A stretch of DNA of 64,000 nt from Streptomyces sp. NBC_01451 (GTDB lineage Bacteria; Actinomycetota; Actinomycetes; Streptomycetales; Streptomycetaceae): contig NZ_CP109479.1 of the NCBI RefSeq assembly GCF_036227485.1, positions 6,324,001-6,388,000 on the forward strand, in the 5' to 3' direction. The number at the start of each line of letters is the position of its first letter. Position 1 is the stretch's first letter. The position numbers and the translations under genes were made by a program. The notes under the pieces are model-generated. The model was not told the DNA's origin. It searched no databases and saw nothing but the letters and a program-made list of their open reading frames with translations. Positions 17,102 to 25,042 of the stretch are shown piece by piece.

Positions 17102-17341
17102 ATGTCGCGTATCGCGAAGGGCCTCGCCCTTTCCACCGTTGCCGTCGCCGCCGTGGCGGGTACCGCCGGTGTCGCCGCCGCCGACAGCGACGCGCACGGC
17201 GCCGCTGCCCACTCCCCGGGCGTCCTGTCGGGCAACGTCCTGCAGGTCCCGGTCCACGTTCCGGTCAACGTCTGCGGCAACACCGTCAACGTCATCGGTC
17301 TGCTGAACCCCGCGTTCGGCAACACCTGCGTCAACGACTGA
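17102..17341 (+). CDS. chp: Short chaplin
   Basis: This 79-residue protein has a signal peptide (MSRIAKGLALSTVAVAAVAG, cleavage after GVAAA) and a single chaplin domain (SPGVLSGN, QVPVHVPVNVCGNT, LLNPAFGNTC). Two cysteines are present. It is a surface-active aerial-hypha protein exported to form amyloid-like fibrils. AAGGAG lies 8 bp before the ATG. It is most like ChpE/ChpF/ChpH; its position between the exopolysaccharide cluster and melC suggests ChpF by remembered S. coelicolor order, but I leave the letter open. Confidence 0.95.
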   Translation: MSRIAKGLALSTVAVAAVAGTAGVAAADSDAHGAAAHSPGVLSGNVLQVPVHVPVNVCGNTVNVIGLLNPAFGNTCVND

Positions 17342-17365
17342 CATCGGTCGACGCCGACCCTTCCG

Positions 17366-17398
17366 CCGGCCGCTCTCCTTTCCAGGGAGGGCGGCCGG
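17366..17398 (+). terminator. Terminator after chaplin
   Basis: Arms 17366-17378 and 17386-17398 pair over 13 positions with one G-U and a 7-nt loop; TTCGCGTTT follows. Confidence 0.75.
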
Positions 17399-17615
17399 TT
17401 CGCGTTTCCTGCGTTTGCCCCGAATGGCGGGCCGGGCGGCCAACTCGCCGGGCGGGCCTCGATACATGCCCTCACCAGTGATGACGTGCGGGACGCGGCC
17501 GACGGGCCGTCACTTCGCGCGCGTGACCGGTTGCGGGGGGCAACGGTGGATCTGACGGTGGATCCGACAGCGGACAAACGTCCGACACACCACCGCACCA
17601 CCGGAAGGAACCTCC

Positions 17616-18434
17616 ATGCGTGCTCTGCCCGCACGGCGTCTCGCGTCCACCGCACTCTGCGCCACCCTCCTGCTCGGAATAGGCGCACCGGCCGCCCTGG
17701 CGGCGGACGGCGACGCGGTCCGCGAGCGCGGCCACGCGGCTTCACAGGCGCCCGTCCCCAACGCCGACGCGCTCCTCGCGCAGGTGAAGTCGCTGGGCGA
17801 CCTGGGCGGCGTACTGAAACCCGTCACCGATCTGCTGACCGCCGTACTCAAGGCGGACAACGGCCAGCTGCCGCTGGACGAGGCGACGAAGCTGGTCGAC
17901 GCCGTGAAGTCGGCCATCGCCGCGGCCACGGCAGCGGCACCCGCACCCGCCACTCCGCCGGTGGCACTGCCGGTGACCCCGGAGGTCCCGGCTGCTCCGG
18001 CACTGCCGACCACTCCGGCACTGCCGACGACGCCGGCACTGCCGACCACTCCGGCACTGCCGACGACGCCGGCACTGCCCACGACCCCGGCTCTCCCGAC
18101 GGCGCCCGCGCTGCCGCCCGCGCCCGCTCTCCCGTTGAGCCTCAAGGACGGCAAGGCGGGCAAGGGTCCGCTCGACATCAAGGGGGACGCGCTCGCCGCG
18201 CTGCAGAAGTCGGTGGACACGCTGCTCACGGCGGTCACGTCGGGCGATGCCGCGAACGTCGTCCCGGCCGTCACCGGCGTGCTGACGAGCCTCGTCGGTT
18301 TCGTCGCCGCCACCCTGCTCGGCGGCGGGCTGCCGGCGCCTGACCTGGCGGGCCTGCCGCCGCTGCCGAAGCTCCCGGCGGAGGTGCCACCGCTGCCGGT
18401 CCCGGTTCCGCCCCTGCCGTTGCCGGCCCGCTAG
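17616..18434 (+). CDS. Secreted protein with PALPTT repeats
   Basis: This 272-residue protein has a clear signal peptide (about 1-30, ending ALA). The mature part has an N-terminal helical segment (NADALLAQVKSLGDLGGVLK...), a repeat stretch of about seven PALPTT units (about 128-170), a second helical segment beginning GKGPLDIKGDALAALQKS, a hydrophobic stretch (VLTSLVGFVAATLLGGGL) and a Pro-rich end. AAGGAACC precedes ATG 17616. I do not recognise a family. The KGPLD element recurs in the next secreted protein, suggesting related surface components. It lies between a chaplin and other secreted genes and has its own terminator. Confidence 0.75.
   Translation: MRALPARRLASTALCATLLLGIGAPAALAADGDAVRERGHAASQAPVPNADALLAQVKSLGDLGGVLKPVTDLLTAVLKADNGQLPLDEATKLVDAVKSAIAAATAAAPAPATPPVALPVTPEVPAAPALPTTPALPTTPALPTTPALPTTPALPTTPALPTAPALPPAPALPLSLKDGKAGKGPLDIKGDALAALQKSVDTLLTAVTSGDAANVVPAVTGVLTSLVGFVAATLLGGGLPAPDLAGLPPLPKLPAEVPPLPVPVPPLPLPAR
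17995..18120 (+). repeat. 18-bp coding tandem repeat (PALPTT)
   Basis: About seven copies of an 18-bp unit (CCGGCACTGCCGACCACT and close variants) encode the PALPTT array of the secreted protein. Confidence 0.85.
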
Positions 18435-18446
18435 GGAAGCCCTCCC

Positions 18447-18486
18447 GGTCGTCGTGCCGACCCCTCCCGGTCGGTACGACGGCCGT
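18447..18486 (+). terminator. Terminator after PALPTT-repeat gene
   Basis: A 17-bp stem (18447-18463 with 18470-18486, two G-U pairs) and a 6-nt loop are followed by TTCCTTTG. Confidence 0.8.
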
Positions 18487-18663
18487 TCCTTTGTTTGTGC
18501 GTCCATTTCTTTAGTGCGTCAATCCTTTGAAACGCATTCCGTGTTCCGGATGCACCTGGGCCGCAGAAATTTCTGCGTACGTGGTTTCCGCCGAGACGGG
18601 GGCTCGTTAGGCACGGCGACAGAATTCCCTCTGGTGACATGAGTTGCCGAAGAAAGGAACACG

Positions 18664-18954
18664 ATGAAGTCCCTGAAGGCTGCCGCTGTTGTTGCCGGGT
18701 CCCTGGTCATCGCCGGAGCCGCCGCGCCCGCGTTCGCCTACGACTCCGCCGACCTCACGCCCACCAGCCTCAACGGCGCTGTCGACACCCTCGCCAAGGG
18801 CCCCCTCGACGTGGAGCAACTGCAGCCGCTCCAGCACCAGTCGAACGCGCTCGACACCGAGAACAAGGATTCGGTGCTCAACACGGTGAAGGGTGCGACG
18901 ACCGCCCTCAACTCGAACGGTGGGCTGCTCGGCGGCCTCCCCCTCCAGGGCTGA
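18664..18954 (+). CDS. Small secreted protein
   Basis: This 96-residue protein has a signal peptide (MKSLKAAAVVAGSLVIAGAA, cleavage near AFAYD). The mature 70 residues contain LAKGPLDVEQLQPLQHQSNA and a Gly/Leu-rich C-terminus (GGLLGGLPLQG). There are no cysteines. AAAGGAACACG precedes the ATG. I recognise no named family. The KGPLD element is shared with the upstream PALPTT protein. The context of chaplins and other secreted genes suggests a component of the hyphal surface. Confidence 0.8.
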   Translation: MKSLKAAAVVAGSLVIAGAAAPAFAYDSADLTPTSLNGAVDTLAKGPLDVEQLQPLQHQSNALDTENKDSVLNTVKGATTALNSNGGLLGGLPLQG

Positions 18955-18966
18955 CACGGGTGTCGA

Positions 18967-18999
18967 AAGGACCGATTCCGCCGCGCGGAATCGGTCCTT
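18967..18999 (+). terminator. Terminator after small secreted protein
   Basis: A perfect 15-bp stem (18967-18981 with 18985-18999) and a 3-nt loop are followed by CGTGCTGTT. Confidence 0.85.
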
Positions 19000-19106
19000 C
19001 GTGCTGTTCGAGTACCGTCCCTCTTTCGTGTGTATACCGGCGGGAAATCCCCCGGTCGAGTGAGAATGCGGCCGGACGCCCAAAATCCCGTCGATAAGGT
19101 TTCGCG

Positions 19107-19601
19107 GTGACCTCAACCTCAAGCGAAACGCGCCCTTTCCGCATCGCCGACCTGGGCACGCTCGTCGTGATGGCCTGGAGCGGTGAGGCCCCCGACGGCG
19201 ACATGCCCTACCTTCTCGCCTACTCCCTCGGGGACGGCGAGGGCGGCCCGGAGGCCTCGGCCGTCGCCGTCGAGCTGCTTCTCGCCAACACCGGTCTGCC
19301 GGTCGGCGGCGACATCATCGACGGCTCCACCCGCCCGAGCCTGCCGGTCAGCCTGCTCGTCGAGGCCGGCTCGGCCGTCGTCAACATGCCGCAGCTCAAC
19401 GCCCAGTGCACCCCGCCCCCGGAGTGGCTCACCGCGGTCGCCGAACGGGGCTTCGCCTACCTGGTGTTCACCACCCGCGCCTGGCCCGAGGCCCAGCCCG
19501 GCAAGCCCATCGAGCCGGAGGCGCTGGCCGCCTTCGCGGGCGCCGAGGAGACCCTGACCGCGGCGGCCCACGTGATCCTCCCGGCCCGCAGCCTGCGCTG
19601 A
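19107..19601 (+). CDS. DUF5949-like cytoplasmic protein
   Basis: This soluble protein of about 164 residues has no signal peptide or membrane helix. Landmarks are RIADLGTLVVMAWSGE, MPYLLAYSLGDGEGG and the C-terminal AAAHVILPARSLR. It resembles an actinobacterial protein family that I remember as DUF5949, with no known function. No catalytic motif stands out. The start at 19107 follows GATAAGGTTTCGCGGTG; an in-frame GTG may be an alternative. It does not obviously belong to the secreted-protein set around it. Confidence 0.65.
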   Translation: MTSTSSETRPFRIADLGTLVVMAWSGEAPDGDMPYLLAYSLGDGEGGPEASAVAVELLLANTGLPVGGDIIDGSTRPSLPVSLLVEAGSAVVNMPQLNAQCTPPPEWLTAVAERGFAYLVFTTRAWPEAQPGKPIEPEALAAFAGAEETLTAAAHVILPARSLR

Positions 19602-19805
19602 CCGCCGAGCCGGCGGCCGAAGGGCGGGCGGTGAAGTCCGGTGCCCGGACGGACGGGCGGGTCGGCCGTCCGGGCCGGTCCGCCCGTCCGGGCTGATCGG
19701 ACGACTAATGCCCCACACGGGGGAATCTTGAGCTGATGCGGTTCTCAGGATCGTTACGCGATACGGACGAACACCCCCCGATTCCTGAAAAGGACCGTAT
19801 CTGTC

Positions 19806-20315
19806 ATGAAGTCGACCACTCGAATCCTTGCCGCCGCTGTCCTCACCGGCGTGGCGGCGGCGGTGGGCTCCGCGGCCCCCGCCGTCGCGGCCGACACGGT
19901 CCCCGTCCCCGTACCGCTGGACGGCGTCGAGAAGTCCCTCAACCTGAGCCTGCCCAAGGTCGGCGGCGAGCTGCCCCTGCTGACGCCGGGCGTGCCGGAG
20001 GGGCCGCGGTACGTCGAGGGGCGGATGATCCCGGACAGCGCGCTGCCGCAGGTGCCGATGGGCGCCGCGCTGCCCGGTCTGTCGGCCGAGACGCCGCTGC
20101 CGCAGCTGCTCGGGAAGGGCTTCGACGAGGCCGCCGTCAGTGTCCCCGCGGCCGACCTGCGGACCCTGACCCCCGGTCTGTCCGTGGACACCCCGATGAC
20201 CACGTCGAACCCCGACGTGTTCGGCCTGCCGACGCTCAAGGAGCCGCAGGCCGCCGTGCTCACCCCGTTGCTGCAGACGGCCCCCACGGGCGTCCTGGGA
20301 CTCGGCTCGCTGTAG
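19806..20315 (+). CDS. Secreted protein of unknown function
   Basis: This 169-residue protein has a signal peptide (about 1-29, ending AVAA). The mature part is Leu/Pro/Val-rich with LPKVGGELPLLTPGVP and several short LP/PL repeats, and it has no cysteine. AAAAGGACC lies upstream of ATG 19806. No family is recognised. It is encoded next to the tyrosinase operon and the other secreted proteins, so a hyphal surface role is possible but unproven. Confidence 0.75.
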   Translation: MKSTTRILAAAVLTGVAAAVGSAAPAVAADTVPVPVPLDGVEKSLNLSLPKVGGELPLLTPGVPEGPRYVEGRMIPDSALPQVPMGAALPGLSAETPLPQLLGKGFDEAAVSVPAADLRTLTPGLSVDTPMTTSNPDVFGLPTLKEPQAAVLTPLLQTAPTGVLGLGSL

Positions 20316-20442
20316 TCCGGGCAGTCACGGGACCTGACGAACCGGACCCTCTGGGGCCTGGGGTGACACCCGGGCCCGGTCACCGCCCGGTCACCGGGCT
20401 GTCGCCGTCACCGCACGAGCCGAACCAGGAGATGGGGAGAGA

Positions 20443-20940
20443 GTGTTGTTCGTCAGGAAAGTGCCGCGGGGGCCGGAAGGCCCCCGTCCCCGTCCCCGTG
20501 GTCCCCGTCCCTGCTCCGGTACGCGGCGGGACGCGCTGCGCGCCCTGTGCGTGTCGGCCCTCGCCCTGGCAGTGGTCCCGGTCGTCGCCGCCGCGTGGCC
20601 CCGGCGGGATCGGGACGGCGACGAGGCGACGTCGTTCGACGAGACGTACCGGGGCCGCCGGCTGCGCGGCATGAAGGCCGACGCCGGGCACGCGGATCAC
20701 CTCGACCACATGGCGCAGGCGATGCGGGCACCCGGTGACGTGCGGTGGCACGTCACCGTGGACGGGCGGCCCCTGCATCTCATGCGGCGCGCGGACGGGA
20801 CGTATCTGAGCATGGTCGACCACTACCGCTCGTACCCCACGGCCCTGGAGGCGGCCCGCGCGGCCGTCGACGAGCTGGGGCCCGGGCGGCGGCTGACGGT
20901 CGGCGGCGGGGGAGAGGGCGGTCGTGGCGTACACGCGTAA
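20443..20940 (+). CDS. melC1: Tyrosinase copper chaperone MelC1
   Basis: This 165-residue protein has a twin-arginine signal (TRRDALRALCVSALALAVVP, about residues 27-46) and a MelC1 domain: SFDETYRGRRLRGM, HADHLDHMAQ, WHVTVDGRPLHLMRRADGTY and DHYRSYPTALEAARAAVDEL. MelC1 binds apo-tyrosinase, delivers copper and carries it out through the Tat system. The GTG start has a GGGGAGAG ribosome site. The gene overlaps melC2 by 17 bp. Only the N-terminal 25 residues (Pro/Arg-rich) look longer than usual, so a later start is possible. Confidence 0.92.
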   Translation: MLFVRKVPRGPEGPRPRPRGPRPCSGTRRDALRALCVSALALAVVPVVAAAWPRRDRDGDEATSFDETYRGRRLRGMKADAGHADHLDHMAQAMRAPGDVRWHVTVDGRPLHLMRRADGTYLSMVDHYRSYPTALEAARAAVDELGPGRRLTVGGGGEGGRGVHA

Positions 20941-21793
20941 GGACGTCAGCACGCTGACGCGTTCCGAGCGGCGGCGGTTCGTCGGCGCGCTGATGGAGGT
21001 CAAACGGCGGGGCGAGTACGACGAGTTCGTGCGCACGCACATCGAGTACTACGTCTCCGACGGCGAGAAGGGGCTGCGTACGGCCCACATGGCGCCGTCC
21101 TTCCTGCCCTGGCACCGGCAGTTCCTGCTGGACCTGGAGCAGGCGTTGCAGCGCGTGGACCCGTCGGTGACGCTGCCGTACTGGGACTGGACCCGGGACC
21201 GTACGACGGCCGGTGCGCCCTGGAGCGAGGATCTGCTCGGTGGCACCGGGCGCCCCTTCGACCAGCGGGTCATGACCGGGCCCTTCGCCTACGACCACGG
21301 TGACTGGACCATCAGGGAGAGCGTCACCGACGGCGACTTCCTCACCCGGGACCTCGGCCGCTCCCGTGAGCCGCTCACACTGCCGACCCGGCAGGACCTG
21401 GACTCGGCCCTCGACGACCCCGTCTACGACGTGTCGCCGTGGAACTCGACGTCCGCGAGGGGGTTCCGCAACAGGCTCGAAGGGTGGGGGAGCGGGCGGG
21501 GTCCGGCCTCGTGGCGCAACCACAACCGCGTCCACCGCTGGGTCGGCGGGCACATGGTCGGCGGTGCCTCCGTCAACGACCCCGTCTTCTGGCTGCACCA
21601 CGCCTTCGTCGACCTGTGCTGGTCGCGCTGGCAGCAGCGGCACGGCGCCGGGGCCCGCTATCTGCCCGACCGGCCGCCGCGGTTCGGCGACGCGCAGCGC
21701 GGCCGGGTCGTCGCCCGGCACGAGACGCTGCCGCCGTGGGACCTGACGCCGGACCAGCTGGAGGACCACAGCGGCATCTACCGCTACGCGTAA
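20924..21793 (+). CDS. melC2: Tyrosinase MelC2
   Basis: This 289-residue type-3 copper oxidase converts tyrosine to DOPAquinone on the way to melanin. CuA histidines lie in THIEYY, TAHMAPSFLPWHRQF; CuB histidines lie in NHNRVHRWVGGHM and FWLHHAFVD; PYWDWT is also present. The length matches Streptomyces tyrosinases (about 275-290). It has no signal peptide and relies on MelC1 for export. The start GTG 20924 sits inside melC1, so translation is coupled. A strong bidirectional terminator follows. Confidence 0.95.
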   Translation: MAYTRKDVSTLTRSERRRFVGALMEVKRRGEYDEFVRTHIEYYVSDGEKGLRTAHMAPSFLPWHRQFLLDLEQALQRVDPSVTLPYWDWTRDRTTAGAPWSEDLLGGTGRPFDQRVMTGPFAYDHGDWTIRESVTDGDFLTRDLGRSREPLTLPTRQDLDSALDDPVYDVSPWNSTSARGFRNRLEGWGSGRGPASWRNHNRVHRWVGGHMVGGASVNDPVFWLHHAFVDLCWSRWQQRHGAGARYLPDRPPRFGDAQRGRVVARHETLPPWDLTPDQLEDHSGIYRYA

Positions 21794-21839
21794 CGGCGTA
21801 CGGGCACGGCCGAGGGCAGGGAGCGCGGGCAGGGACATG

Positions 21840-21874
21840 GAAGAGCCCCGACGGTGGAACCGTCGGGGCTCTTC
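21840..21874. terminator. Bidirectional terminator between melC2 and chaplin
   Basis: A perfect 16-bp stem (21840-21855 with 21859-21874, loop GGA) lies between the converging melC2 (plus) and chaplin (minus) genes. Confidence 0.92.
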
Positions 21875-21894
21875 CGGTGCTTGCGTGCGACGGA

Positions 21895-22179
21895 TCAGCT
21901 GCCGTAGCCGCCGGGGCCGGGGTTGCCGTGGTCGCTGTCGCTGACGTTGGCGCAGGTGTTGCCGAAGGCCGGGTTCAGCAGACCGATCACGCTGACCGAG
22001 TTCCCGCACACGTTGACGGGCACGTGGACCGGGACCTGCAGGACGTTGCCGGACAGGACGCCGGGCGAGCCGACGGCCTCGCCCATGGCGCCCGCGTCGG
22101 CCGTTGCCATACCGGCACCGCCGAGCACCACGGCACCGGTGCCGAGCGCGGCGACGGCTGCCTTCGCGATGCGAGACAT
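21895..22179 (-). CDS. chpG: Short chaplin with Gly/Ser C-terminal tail (ChpG-like)
   Basis: This 94-residue protein has a signal peptide (MSRIAKAAVAALGTGAVVLG, cleavage after ATA) and one chaplin domain (SPGVLSGN, VPVNVCGNS, LLNPAFGNTC), then an extra tail of about 18 residues rich in Asp, Gly and Pro. Such a tail and the neighbourhood of melC1-melC2 match ChpG of S. coelicolor as I remember it. ATG 22179 has AAAGGAG upstream; the longer start at 22212 would spoil the signal peptide. Confidence 0.92.
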   Translation of the reverse strand: MSRIAKAAVAALGTGAVVLGGAGMATADAGAMGEAVGSPGVLSGNVLQVPVHVPVNVCGNSVSVIGLLNPAFGNTCANVSDSDHGNPGPGGYGS

Positions 22180-22236
22180 CACGTTCTCCTTTGGTTCGAT
22201 GAGTACGGGCACTCGACTCGCGCCCGCACTTCCCCT

Positions 22237-22264
22237 ACAACGCGCCCGCTCACGCCTGGTAACG
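22237..22264 (-). promoter_or_regulatory. Candidate BldN-type promoter of the chaplin
   Basis: On the minus strand CGTTAC (22264-22259), a 16-bp spacer and CGTTGT (22242-22237) match the sigma-BldN consensus CGTAAC-N16-CGTTGA at five of six positions in each box. The chaplin ATG is about 58 bp downstream. Confidence 0.6.
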
Positions 22265-22385
22265 GCGTTCGGCCGGGCGTCACCCTTTTCGAAGAGCCGT
22301 CAGGGCAACGTTCGGGGGCGCGGTCGGGAAAAGGTGACGGGAAAAGTGGTGGGACACCGCCCGCGCACGGGTTAGCCTCGCGGTC

Positions 22386-22718
22386 ATGGCATCCGACCGA
22401 GCCGAGCAGAACGAGCGGCAGCAGATCGAGAACGTGTTGCGGACCTTCGTACGGGAGGACGGTCGGCTCGTGCGGCTGCCCGCCCGCTGGAGCCGGAGGC
22501 TGATCGTGCTCCGGCACATCGCCGACGAGACCTTCGAGCCCGGCGTCGAGTACGCGGAGCGGCTCGTCGACGAGCGGCTGCGGGTGTGGTGCGAGGGCGC
22601 GAGCCGTATCGACCATGTGACGCTGCGCCGGTATCTGGTGGACCTGAACCACCTGCGGCGCGGTGGAGGCGTCTACTGGCGGCCCGCAGAGGCCGATTCC
22701 GGCGCCCAGGCCGCCTGA
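22386..22718 (+). CDS. DUF2087-domain protein
   Basis: This 110-residue soluble protein has VLRTFVREDGRLVRLPARWSRRLIVLRHIADETFEPGVEY and DHVTLRRYLVDLNHL... (described here in parts). This pattern, ending in a short helix and GGGVYWR, is the DUF2087 domain, often attached to metalloregulators or ArsR-like helix-turn-helix proteins and possibly nucleic-acid binding. Here it stands alone. It is preceded by the chaplin regulatory region and closed by a strong terminator. Confidence 0.8.
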   Translation: MASDRAEQNERQQIENVLRTFVREDGRLVRLPARWSRRLIVLRHIADETFEPGVEYAERLVDERLRVWCEGASRIDHVTLRRYLVDLNHLRRGGGVYWRPAEADSGAQAA

Positions 22719-23067
22719 GGCACACGTACGCGAAGGCCCGTTCCCCGGACGCAGGGGAGCGGGCCTTCGCGTGTCCGGGGGGTGTCGGGGCCTCAACCGC
22801 GGTGGGCCCGTTCGCGAATCCTGTGTGAAGGTCTCCAACTCGGCTTAAGCGGAACCATTTTGACGCTCTCTTGACTGCTAAGATCATCCCACTTTCAGTA
22901 GGCTGAGGCGCGCCACGCGCACGGGGGCAGTCTCTAAGAGCCCCATCGCGAAGGAGTGGCTGAGTTGGTCCGCCGGTAAGGTACGCCACCGGGCGAGGCC
23001 CGAGTTCCAGGCCAGGGCCCATCGGACTGCAACTGCTCCTGTCGCAAGGCGACTTGAAGAGAGTCTC
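22719..23067 (+). promoter_or_regulatory. Upstream region of the conservon operon
   Basis: Besides the DUF2087 terminator (22730-22770) this 349-bp stretch has an AT-rich part near 22840-22910 with TTGACG and TTGACT followed by TAAGAT, but the spacing fits no housekeeping promoter that I can defend. I see no gene. Translation of cvnA starts after GAAGAGAG at 23056-23063. Confidence 0.4.
22730..22770 (+). terminator. Terminator after DUF2087 gene
   Basis: A 17-bp stem (22730-22746 with 22754-22770) and a 7-nt loop lie just after the DUF2087 stop. Confidence 0.88.
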
Positions 23068-24267
23068 ATGACGTCATTGATCCAGGATCCACTGCTGTGG
23101 ATCTTGCTCGTGGTCCTGGTCGCTGCGGTCGTCGCAGTGATGCGGGCCCGGAGAACCAACATGGCGCTCCGCAGGAAGAACAGTGACCTGCAGAGCACCC
23201 GTGAAGCCGTACAGAGTGAACGCGACCGCCTCTATGCGGAATACACCCAACTGAACGCACAGCACGCGGGCGATCTGGCGGCGGTGCGAAAGGACGCGGA
23301 GGAGGACACCAAGGCCGTCCTGAAGTCGGCCATGCGGACGCTTCAGGTGCTCGCCGACGAACAGCAGCTCATCATCGAGAAGTCGCAGCGCCGCTACGGC
23401 GACGACGAACAGGTCCTCGGCGACCTGATGATGATCGACCACACCAACAGCCAGTTCGGCCGGCGCGCACAGGGCATCGCGGTGCTCTGCGGCGGCTGGC
23501 TCGGCCGGCGCGAGTCCACCGCCTCCGTGTACGACGTCGCCCGCAGCGCCCAGGGCCGCATCAAGCACTTCGACCGCGTCACCATCAACACCCAGGTGAA
23601 CGTCACGGTGGCCAGCCGGGCCGTCGAGCCCATCGCGGTGGTCCTCGCCGAACTGCTGGCCAACGCCACCAACTACAGCGCGCCCGGCACCCGCGTCGAC
23701 ATCAACATCCAGGCCGTACCCACCGGTGTCTGCCTGATCGTCGACGACGCCGGCCTCGGTATGAACACGGAGGAGAAGGCGCGGGCCTCCGTCCTGCTCT
23801 CCCCGCAGGCACCGGTCGACATCACGAGCCTCGGCGACCCGCCGAAGTTCGGCTTCGCCGTGTCCGGGATGCTCGCCACCCGGTACGGCTTCAAGGTCTC
23901 GGTCGATTCGGTGTCCCCCTACGGCGGCGTACGGGCGGTGATTCTCTTGCCAGAGAACCTGTTGACGACGGACGTTCCCGAGCCCGAGGGCGGGGCCGCC
24001 AAGGCCGAACCCCGGGCCGAGGTACCGGCCGCCCCGCAGCGGCTGACCCCGGTGTCCACCCCCGGCGGACCGCCCCGTCCGATCGGGACGACGGCCGGCG
24101 GCCTGCCCAAGCGGCGACGGCGCGGCAGCCCGGTCGCGGTGGTGCCACCGCCGCCGGAGCCGGCGGAGCACAACAACGAGGTGACGGCCTCACGTATCGG
24201 TGCGTTCCAGCGCGGAACGCTGCTCGGGCGGGACACGACGACCATGGAAGGACCACAGGACCAGTGA
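23068..24267 (+). CDS. cvnA: Conservon sensor kinase-like ATPase CvnA
   Basis: This 399-residue protein has an N-terminal membrane helix (WILLVVLVAAVVAVM, about 9-25), a coiled-coil region (about 30-85) and a GHKL-type ATP-binding domain with ELLANATNYSAPGT (N-box), VDDAGLGM (G1) and FGFAVSGMLATRYGFKVSV. The last 90 residues are a Pro/Ala-rich cytoplasmic tail. CvnA proteins hold the Roadblock, DUF742 and GTPase partners in a membrane signalling complex likened to eukaryotic GPCR systems. It heads a tightly packed operon cvnA-B-C-D-P450, equivalent in layout to rarA-E of S. griseus and cvn9 of S. coelicolor. Confidence 0.93.
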   Translation: MTSLIQDPLLWILLVVLVAAVVAVMRARRTNMALRRKNSDLQSTREAVQSERDRLYAEYTQLNAQHAGDLAAVRKDAEEDTKAVLKSAMRTLQVLADEQQLIIEKSQRRYGDDEQVLGDLMMIDHTNSQFGRRAQGIAVLCGGWLGRRESTASVYDVARSAQGRIKHFDRVTINTQVNVTVASRAVEPIAVVLAELLANATNYSAPGTRVDINIQAVPTGVCLIVDDAGLGMNTEEKARASVLLSPQAPVDITSLGDPPKFGFAVSGMLATRYGFKVSVDSVSPYGGVRAVILLPENLLTTDVPEPEGGAAKAEPRAEVPAAPQRLTPVSTPGGPPRPIGTTAGGLPKRRRRGSPVAVVPPPPEPAEHNNEVTASRIGAFQRGTLLGRDTTTMEGPQDQ

Positions 24268-24665
24268 ATCCCGATCTGTCGTGGGTGCTGAACGACGTGC
24301 TGCAGGTGCGCGGCGCCCGTCACGCGATCCTCGTCTCGGCCGACGGCCTGCTGCTGGAACGGTCCAGTGACATCGACCGCGACGCGGCCGAGACCAACGC
24401 CGCCGCGATGAGCTCGATGCAGTCCCTCAGCCGGGCCGTCGCCCCCTTCGTGGGCTTCGGACTCGGTCTGTGGAAGCAGACGCTGATCGAGTACGACGGC
24501 GGCTGGATCTTCCTCATCGCCGCGGGCAGCGGCGCCTACCTCGCCGTGTCGGCCGCGCTGGACGTCGACATGGAGGCCATGTCGTTCCGGATGCAGCAGC
24601 AGGTGGGGGCGCTCGGCAAGGCGATGACCACCCCGCCGCGTCAGAACGCCGGTGCGGAAGCATGA
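24264..24665 (+). CDS. cvnB: Conservon Roadblock/LC7 protein CvnB
   Basis: This 133-residue Roadblock/LC7-domain protein begins NPDLSWVLNDVLQVRGARHA and contains SADGLLLERSSDIDRDAAET and GSGAYLAVSAALDVDME. Roadblock proteins act as regulators (GAP-like scaffolds) of small GTPases such as CvnD. GTG 24264 overlaps the cvnA stop (GTGA). Confidence 0.93.
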   Translation: MNPDLSWVLNDVLQVRGARHAILVSADGLLLERSSDIDRDAAETNAAAMSSMQSLSRAVAPFVGFGLGLWKQTLIEYDGGWIFLIAAGSGAYLAVSAALDVDMEAMSFRMQQQVGALGKAMTTPPRQNAGAEA

Positions 24666-25042
24666 ACGCCCACGGCGAGGAAGCTCCGGTCACGGTCACC
24701 AGCGACTTCGTCCGCTCGTACGTCATCACGGGCGGGCGGCGGCTGCCGACCGCCGACGACCTGTCCCTGCACACCCTGGTCACCCTGGCTCCGGACCGTG
24801 AACTGCCGCTCGGCGCCAGTCCCGAGGTCCGGGCCATCTGGGACCTGTGCGGCGGCGGGTACCTCTCCGTCGCGGAGGTCGCCGCGCACCTGTCGCTGCC
24901 GGTTGGCGTGGCCCGACTCCTGCTGACCGATTTATTCGAACAGGGTCATCTCCTGCGCCGTGCCGCGCCCCCACGCGCCCAGTCCGTCGACAGAGGAATC
25001 ATCGAAAAGGTGCTGCATGGACTCGAATCCCTCTACGGCTGA
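24662..25042 (+). CDS. cvnC: Conservon DUF742 protein CvnC (contains TTA codon)
   Basis: This 126-residue DUF742 protein has SDFVRSYVITGGR, LHTLVTLAP and a winged-helix-like EVRAIWDLC...SVAEVAAHLSLPVGVARLLLTDL segment (in parts). It is the third conservon component, thought to bridge CvnA/B and the GTPase. ATG 24662 overlaps the cvnB stop (ATGA). Leu91 is encoded by TTA (24932-24934), a codon read in Streptomyces by the developmentally regulated bldA tRNA, so production of CvnC and of coupled downstream CvnD may depend on bldA. Confidence 0.93.
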   Translation: MNAHGEEAPVTVTSDFVRSYVITGGRRLPTADDLSLHTLVTLAPDRELPLGASPEVRAIWDLCGGGYLSVAEVAAHLSLPVGVARLLLTDLFEQGHLLRRAAPPRAQSVDRGIIEKVLHGLESLYG

